Assembly (NCBI GenBank): GCA_003483565.1 | Contig: DMYZ01000231.1 | Span: 8,183 to 72,182, forward strand | DNA: 64,000 bases | DNA from: Prevotella sp. | GTDB taxonomy: Bacteria > Bacteroidota > Bacteroidia > Bacteroidales > Bacteroidaceae | Direction of reading: 5' to 3' | Shown: piece by piece, positions 60,606-64,000 of the stretch | Position numbering within the stretch: the first letter of the stretch is position 1 | Layout of the letters: every line of letters starts with the position of its first letter | The notes under the pieces: model-generated | Databases searched by the model: none | What the model was told of the DNA's origin: nothing | Seen by the model: the letters and a program-made list of their open reading frames with translations, nothing else | Position numbers and translations under genes: made by a program

Positions 60606-63600
60606 ATGAAAGACGAAAATATAAAGAAAGTGCTTCTCCTTGGTTCTGGAGCTCTGAAAATTGGTGAGGCTGGTGAATTTGATTATTCTGGTTCTCAGGC
60701 TTTGAAAGCATTGCGTGAGGAAAAAGTCGAAACGGTTTTAATTAACCCTAATATTGCTACGGTGCAAACTTCTGAGGGAGTTGCAGATCAAATTTATTTT
60801 TTACCTATTCAACCTTATTTTGTGGAGCGTGTCATTCAAAAAGAACATCCTGATGGCATCCTGCTTTCTTTTGGTGGACAGACTGCTTTGAACTGTGGTG
60901 TAGAATTGGAGCGTAGCGGCATTCTTAAGAAATATAATGTGAGAGTTCTTGGTACCCCTGTAGAGGCTATCATGAATACAGAGGATCGCGAACTTTTCGT
61001 AGAACAGTTGAATCAAATCAACGTTAAAACTATTAGAAGTGAAGCTTGCGAAAATATTCAGCAGGCACGAAAGGCTGCAAAGGAAGTTGGTTATCCTGTT
61101 ATTATCCGTGCTGCTTATGCACTTGGAGGACTTGGATCCGGTTTTGCTGATAATGAAGAAGAATTAAATAAGCTGGCAGAGAAAGCTTTCTCTTTTTCTC
61201 CTCAGGTCCTTGTGGAAAAGAGCCTTAAAGGATGGAAGGAAATAGAATATGAAGTAGTACGTGACCGCTTTGATAACTGTATTACGGTATGTAATATGGA
61301 AAACTTTGATCCACTGGGTATTCATACTGGGGAAAGTATCGTTATAGCGCCGTCGCAGACTTTATCTAATAGTGAATATCATAAACTGCGTGCCCTTTCT
61401 ATTAATATCGTTCGTCATATCGGCATCATTGGAGAATGTAATGTTCAGTATGCTTTTGATCCCAATAGTGAGGACTATCGTGTTATTGAAGTGAATGCTC
61501 GTCTGAGTCGTTCTTCGGCTTTGGCTTCTAAAGCTACAGGTTATCCTTTGGCTTTTGTTGCAGCAAAACTCGGAATGGGATATGGGCTCTTCGAACTGAA
61601 GAATTCGGTGACAAAGACTACATCAGCTTTCTTTGAACCGGCTCTTGATTATGTTGTCTGCAAGATTCCTCGTTGGGATTTATCTAAATTCCGTGGTGTT
61701 GACCGTGAACTGGGATCTTCAATGAAATCTGTAGGTGAGGTTATGTCTATAGGACGTACCTTTGAGGAAGCCATTCAGAAGGGACTTCGCATGATAGGAC
61801 AGGGAATGCATGGTTTCGTTGAAAATAAAGAGCTGGAGATAGATGATATTGATGCTGCTCTTCGGGAACCGACAGATAAGCGTATCTTTGTTATCTCTAA
61901 AGCTATGCATAAGGGATATACTGTCGACCAGATTCATGAATTGACGAAAATAGACAAGTGGTTTTTGCAGAAACTGAAGCATATTATAGATATTGATGAA
62001 AAACTTAAAAAGTTTACTTCTGTTAATGTTCTTGGTATAGATATTCTTCGTGAAGCTAAAGTTTATGGTTTTACAGATTTCCAAATTGCTCGTGCAGTGC
62101 ATCTGGATGATGAGATTAAAAATAAACACAAGGCTATGCTGGTTGTCCGTAACCTCAGAAAGAGTTATGGCATCTTACCTGTTGTAAAGCAGATTGATAC
62201 TCTTGCAGCCGAGTATCCGGCTCAGACAAATTATCTGTACTTTACTTATTTAGGAGTGAAGAGTGATATCAATTATGAGAATGACCACAAGTCAGTGATA
62301 GTTCTTGGTAGTGGTGCATATAGAATAGGCAGTTCTGTTGAGTTTGACTGGTGTGGTGTACAGGCTTTGAATACGATCCGTAAGGCGGGATATCGTTCTG
62401 TGATGATCAATTATAATCCTGAGACAGTAAGCACTGACTATGATATGTGTGATCGTTTGTATTTTGATGACCTTTCTTTTGAGCGTGTCATGGACATCAT
62501 AGATCTTGAAAATCCTCATGGAGTTATCGTAAGTACAGGTGGGCAGATTCCTAATAATCTGGCAATGTTCCTTGATCAGGAAAATGTTCCTATTTTGGGT
62601 ACAGCTGCTAAGGATATTGATAATGCAGAGGACCGTGTTAAATTCTCTGCTATGCTTACCCGTAATAATATTAATCAGCCGGAGTGGAGTGCATTGACCA
62701 GCATGGCTGATATTGATGACTTCGTCAAGAGAGTCGGTTTCCCTGTTCTTGTGCGTCCTTCGTATGTCCTTTCCGGAGCGGCGATGAATGTTTGCTCTAA
62801 TGAAGATGAATTGAAGCGATTCCTCCAGTTGGCAGCAAATGTCGGTGAGGATCACCCAGTAGTGGTGAGCAAGTTTATTGAACATGCTAAAGAAATAGAG
62901 ATGGATGCAGTTGCCAAAAATGGTGACATTCTAGCTTATGCTATCAGCGAGCATATCGAATTTGCAGGTGTTCATTCTGGTGATGCAACAATTCAGTTCC
63001 CTCCTCAAAAATTATATGTAGAAACCGTACGTCGCATTAAGCGTATCAGTCGGCAAATTGCCAGAGAACTTCATATTAGCGGGCCTTTTAATATTCAGTA
63101 TATGGCTCGTGAAAATGAAATCCTTGTTATAGAATGTAACTTGCGTGCTTCCCGTTCTTTTCCATTCGTTAGTAAAGTCCTGAAGATTAACTTGATTGAA
63201 TTGGCAACGAAAGTGATGCTTGGTCTTCCTGTAGAAAAACCGGAGAAGAATTTATTTGATTTGGATTATGTAGGTATCAAGGCTAGTCAGTTCTCTTTTA
63301 ATCGTCTTCAGAAAGCTGACCCTGTATTGGGGGTGGATATGAGCTCAACAGGTGAAGTCGGTTGCTTGGGTGATGATACAAATACAGCTCTGTTGAAGAG
63401 TATGCTCAGTGTTGGACAGCGTATTCCTAAACAGAATGTCTTGTTGTCTACAGGTGGAGCTCATCAAAAGGCTGACATGCTTGATGCTGCTAAACAGTTA
63501 ATCCAACATGGTTATAAACTTTTCGCTACCCCTGGTACTAGCAAGTATCTTGCTGAAAATGGTATAGAAAATACTTTGGTATATTGGCCGTCTGAAGCGG

Positions 63601-63833
63601 ATAAACAACCTCAAGCCCTTGATATGCTTCATAAGAAGAATATTGATATGGTTGTCAATATTCCTAAAAACCTTACCAGCAATGAGCTGACTAATGGTTA
63701 TAAGATACGGCGTGCTGCTATTGATCTGAATATTCCTCTAATTACTAACAGTCGTTTGGCCAGTGCCTTTATCAATGCATTTTGTACTTTAAGTTTGGAT
63801 GATATTGATATTAAGGCATGGGGTGAATATTAA
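60606..63833 (+). CDS. carB: Carbamoyl-phosphate synthase large subunit
   Basis: This 1075-aa subunit has two homologous ATP-grasp halves. The first has LLLGSGALKIGEAGEFDYSG and YPVIIRAAYALGGLGSG, the second VIVLGSGAYRIGSSVEFDWC and FPVLVRPSYVLSGAAM. A C-terminal MGS-like domain follows (LFATPGTSKYLAENGI), the allosteric site for UMP/ornithine in known enzymes. It follows carA by 54 bases and ends at a strong terminator. Confidence 0.97.
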   Translation: MKDENIKKVLLLGSGALKIGEAGEFDYSGSQALKALREEKVETVLINPNIATVQTSEGVADQIYFLPIQPYFVERVIQKEHPDGILLSFGGQTALNCGVELERSGILKKYNVRVLGTPVEAIMNTEDRELFVEQLNQINVKTIRSEACENIQQARKAAKEVGYPVIIRAAYALGGLGSGFADNEEELNKLAEKAFSFSPQVLVEKSLKGWKEIEYEVVRDRFDNCITVCNMENFDPLGIHTGESIVIAPSQTLSNSEYHKLRALSINIVRHIGIIGECNVQYAFDPNSEDYRVIEVNARLSRSSALASKATGYPLAFVAAKLGMGYGLFELKNSVTKTTSAFFEPALDYVVCKIPRWDLSKFRGVDRELGSSMKSVGEVMSIGRTFEEAIQKGLRMIGQGMHGFVENKELEIDDIDAALREPTDKRIFVISKAMHKGYTVDQIHELTKIDKWFLQKLKHIIDIDEKLKKFTSVNVLGIDILREAKVYGFTDFQIARAVHLDDEIKNKHKAMLVVRNLRKSYGILPVVKQIDTLAAEYPAQTNYLYFTYLGVKSDINYENDHKSVIVLGSGAYRIGSSVEFDWCGVQALNTIRKAGYRSVMINYNPETVSTDYDMCDRLYFDDLSFERVMDIIDLENPHGVIVSTGGQIPNNLAMFLDQENVPILGTAAKDIDNAEDRVKFSAMLTRNNINQPEWSALTSMADIDDFVKRVGFPVLVRPSYVLSGAAMNVCSNEDELKRFLQLAANVGEDHPVVVSKFIEHAKEIEMDAVAKNGDILAYAISEHIEFAGVHSGDATIQFPPQKLYVETVRRIKRISRQIARELHISGPFNIQYMARENEILVIECNLRASRSFPFVSKVLKINLIELATKVMLGLPVEKPEKNLFDLDYVGIKASQFSFNRLQKADPVLGVDMSSTGEVGCLGDDTNTALLKSMLSVGQRIPKQNVLLSTGGAHQKADMLDAAKQLIQHGYKLFATPGTSKYLAENGIENTLVYWPSEADKQPQALDMLHKKNIDMVVNIPKNLTSNELTNGYKIRRAAIDLNIPLITNSRLASAFINAFCTLSLDDIDIKAWGEY

Positions 63834-63850
63834 AATTCTTTTTTGAGATA

Positions 63851-63888
63851 AAGAATAAGGATTAGCCTTTTGGCTAATCCTTATTCTT
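63851..63888 (+). terminator. PurF-like/carAB operon terminator
   Basis: Perfect 17-bp inverted repeat (63851-63867, 63872-63888) with TTTT loop, 17 bases after the carB stop, followed by T-rich sequence. The remaining 112 bases of the window hold no feature I can support. Confidence 0.85.
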
Positions 63889-64000
63889 TCCTTTTTGATA
63901 GCTTAATCTAGTATTTGTTTAAAAATTAACACTTGTTTAACATTTATAAATTGCTGATTAATAGCATATTACAAAAAAGTTACGAGGGTAATGCAAAAAA

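Overview
The window looks like a core-genome segment of a Bacteroidales bacterium, most likely Prevotella or a close relative. The evidence is as follows. GC content is low to moderate. Promoters are of the Bacteroidetes type (TAnnTTTG at -7, TTTG or TTG about 19-21 bases upstream). The primary sigma factor is short (287 aa). Several families are typical of the order: DUF4296, DUF4270, DUF4301, DUF5687, a C69 dipeptidase, clostripain-like C11, an archaeal-type ProS and a long PurF paralogue next to carAB. No species can be named from the sequence alone. I see no phage, insertion sequence, integron or CRISPR array.

Layout. 1-3.8 kb: 3' end of a DUF4296 gene, a small unknown protein, nadC, a secreted C69 peptidase and a small unknown protein, running up to a convergent palindromic terminator. 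3.8-8.5 kb, minus strand: htrA/degP, rpoD, a secreted unknown, then a compact trio of an HPr-kinase-like protein, an S26-like peptidase and PqqD. 8.9-10.1 kb: RNase P RNA, a two-helix membrane protein and a DUF1232 protein. 10.6-12.5 kb, minus strand: proS, a FeoB-associated Cys-rich protein and tRNA-Cys. 12.6-16.5 kb: an OmpA-like lipoprotein, mtgA and a PcrA/UvrD helicase. 16.5-19.1 kb, minus strand: a glycogen-synthase-like domain, DUF4270 and a 43-aa protein. 19.2-20.5 kb: panC and panD. 20.6-22.8 kb, minus strand: carboxyltransferase, a 49-aa OadG-like protein and a biotin carrier. 23-27.7 kb, minus strand: a TonB-dependent receptor and a RelA/SpoT protein. 27.9-30 kb: DUF4301, a candidate sRNA and a small membrane protein. 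30-32 kb: recQ. 32.3-36.2 kb: gyrA and a TPR protein. 36.2-42.4 kb, minus strand: GH25 lysozyme, a candidate ncRNA between genes, a GYF-domain protein, a C11 peptidase and valS. 42.5-48.3 kb: mazG, a lipoprotein, rnz, then an envelope operon (sorting-domain-like protein, L,D-transpeptidase, ECF sigma, membrane partner, Spy-like protein). 48.4-48.9 kb: tRNA-Arg and a pair of related perfect palindromes. 48.9-54.3 kb, minus strand: ftsK, a LolA-like protein, DUF5687 and maf. 54.4-57.2 kb: a DEDDy exonuclease, an RlmI-like methyltransferase and a Wza-like export lipoprotein. 57.6-63.8 kb: PurF paralogue, carA and carB.

Functionally, most of this is housekeeping: NAD, pantothenate and carbamoyl-phosphate synthesis, tRNA charging, DNA topology and repair, envelope quality control. 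The less ordinary parts are the kinase/peptidase/PqqD cassette beside a secreted protein, two unannotated promoter-terminator units that look like small RNAs, the reduced sodium-pump-type decarboxylase operon, the envelope sigma operon, and the paired palindromes after tRNA-Arg. Three protein-coding genes shorter than 60 codons (43, 49 and 51 aa) are supported by position and sequence. All functional statements rest on motif recognition by eye; no database search was run.
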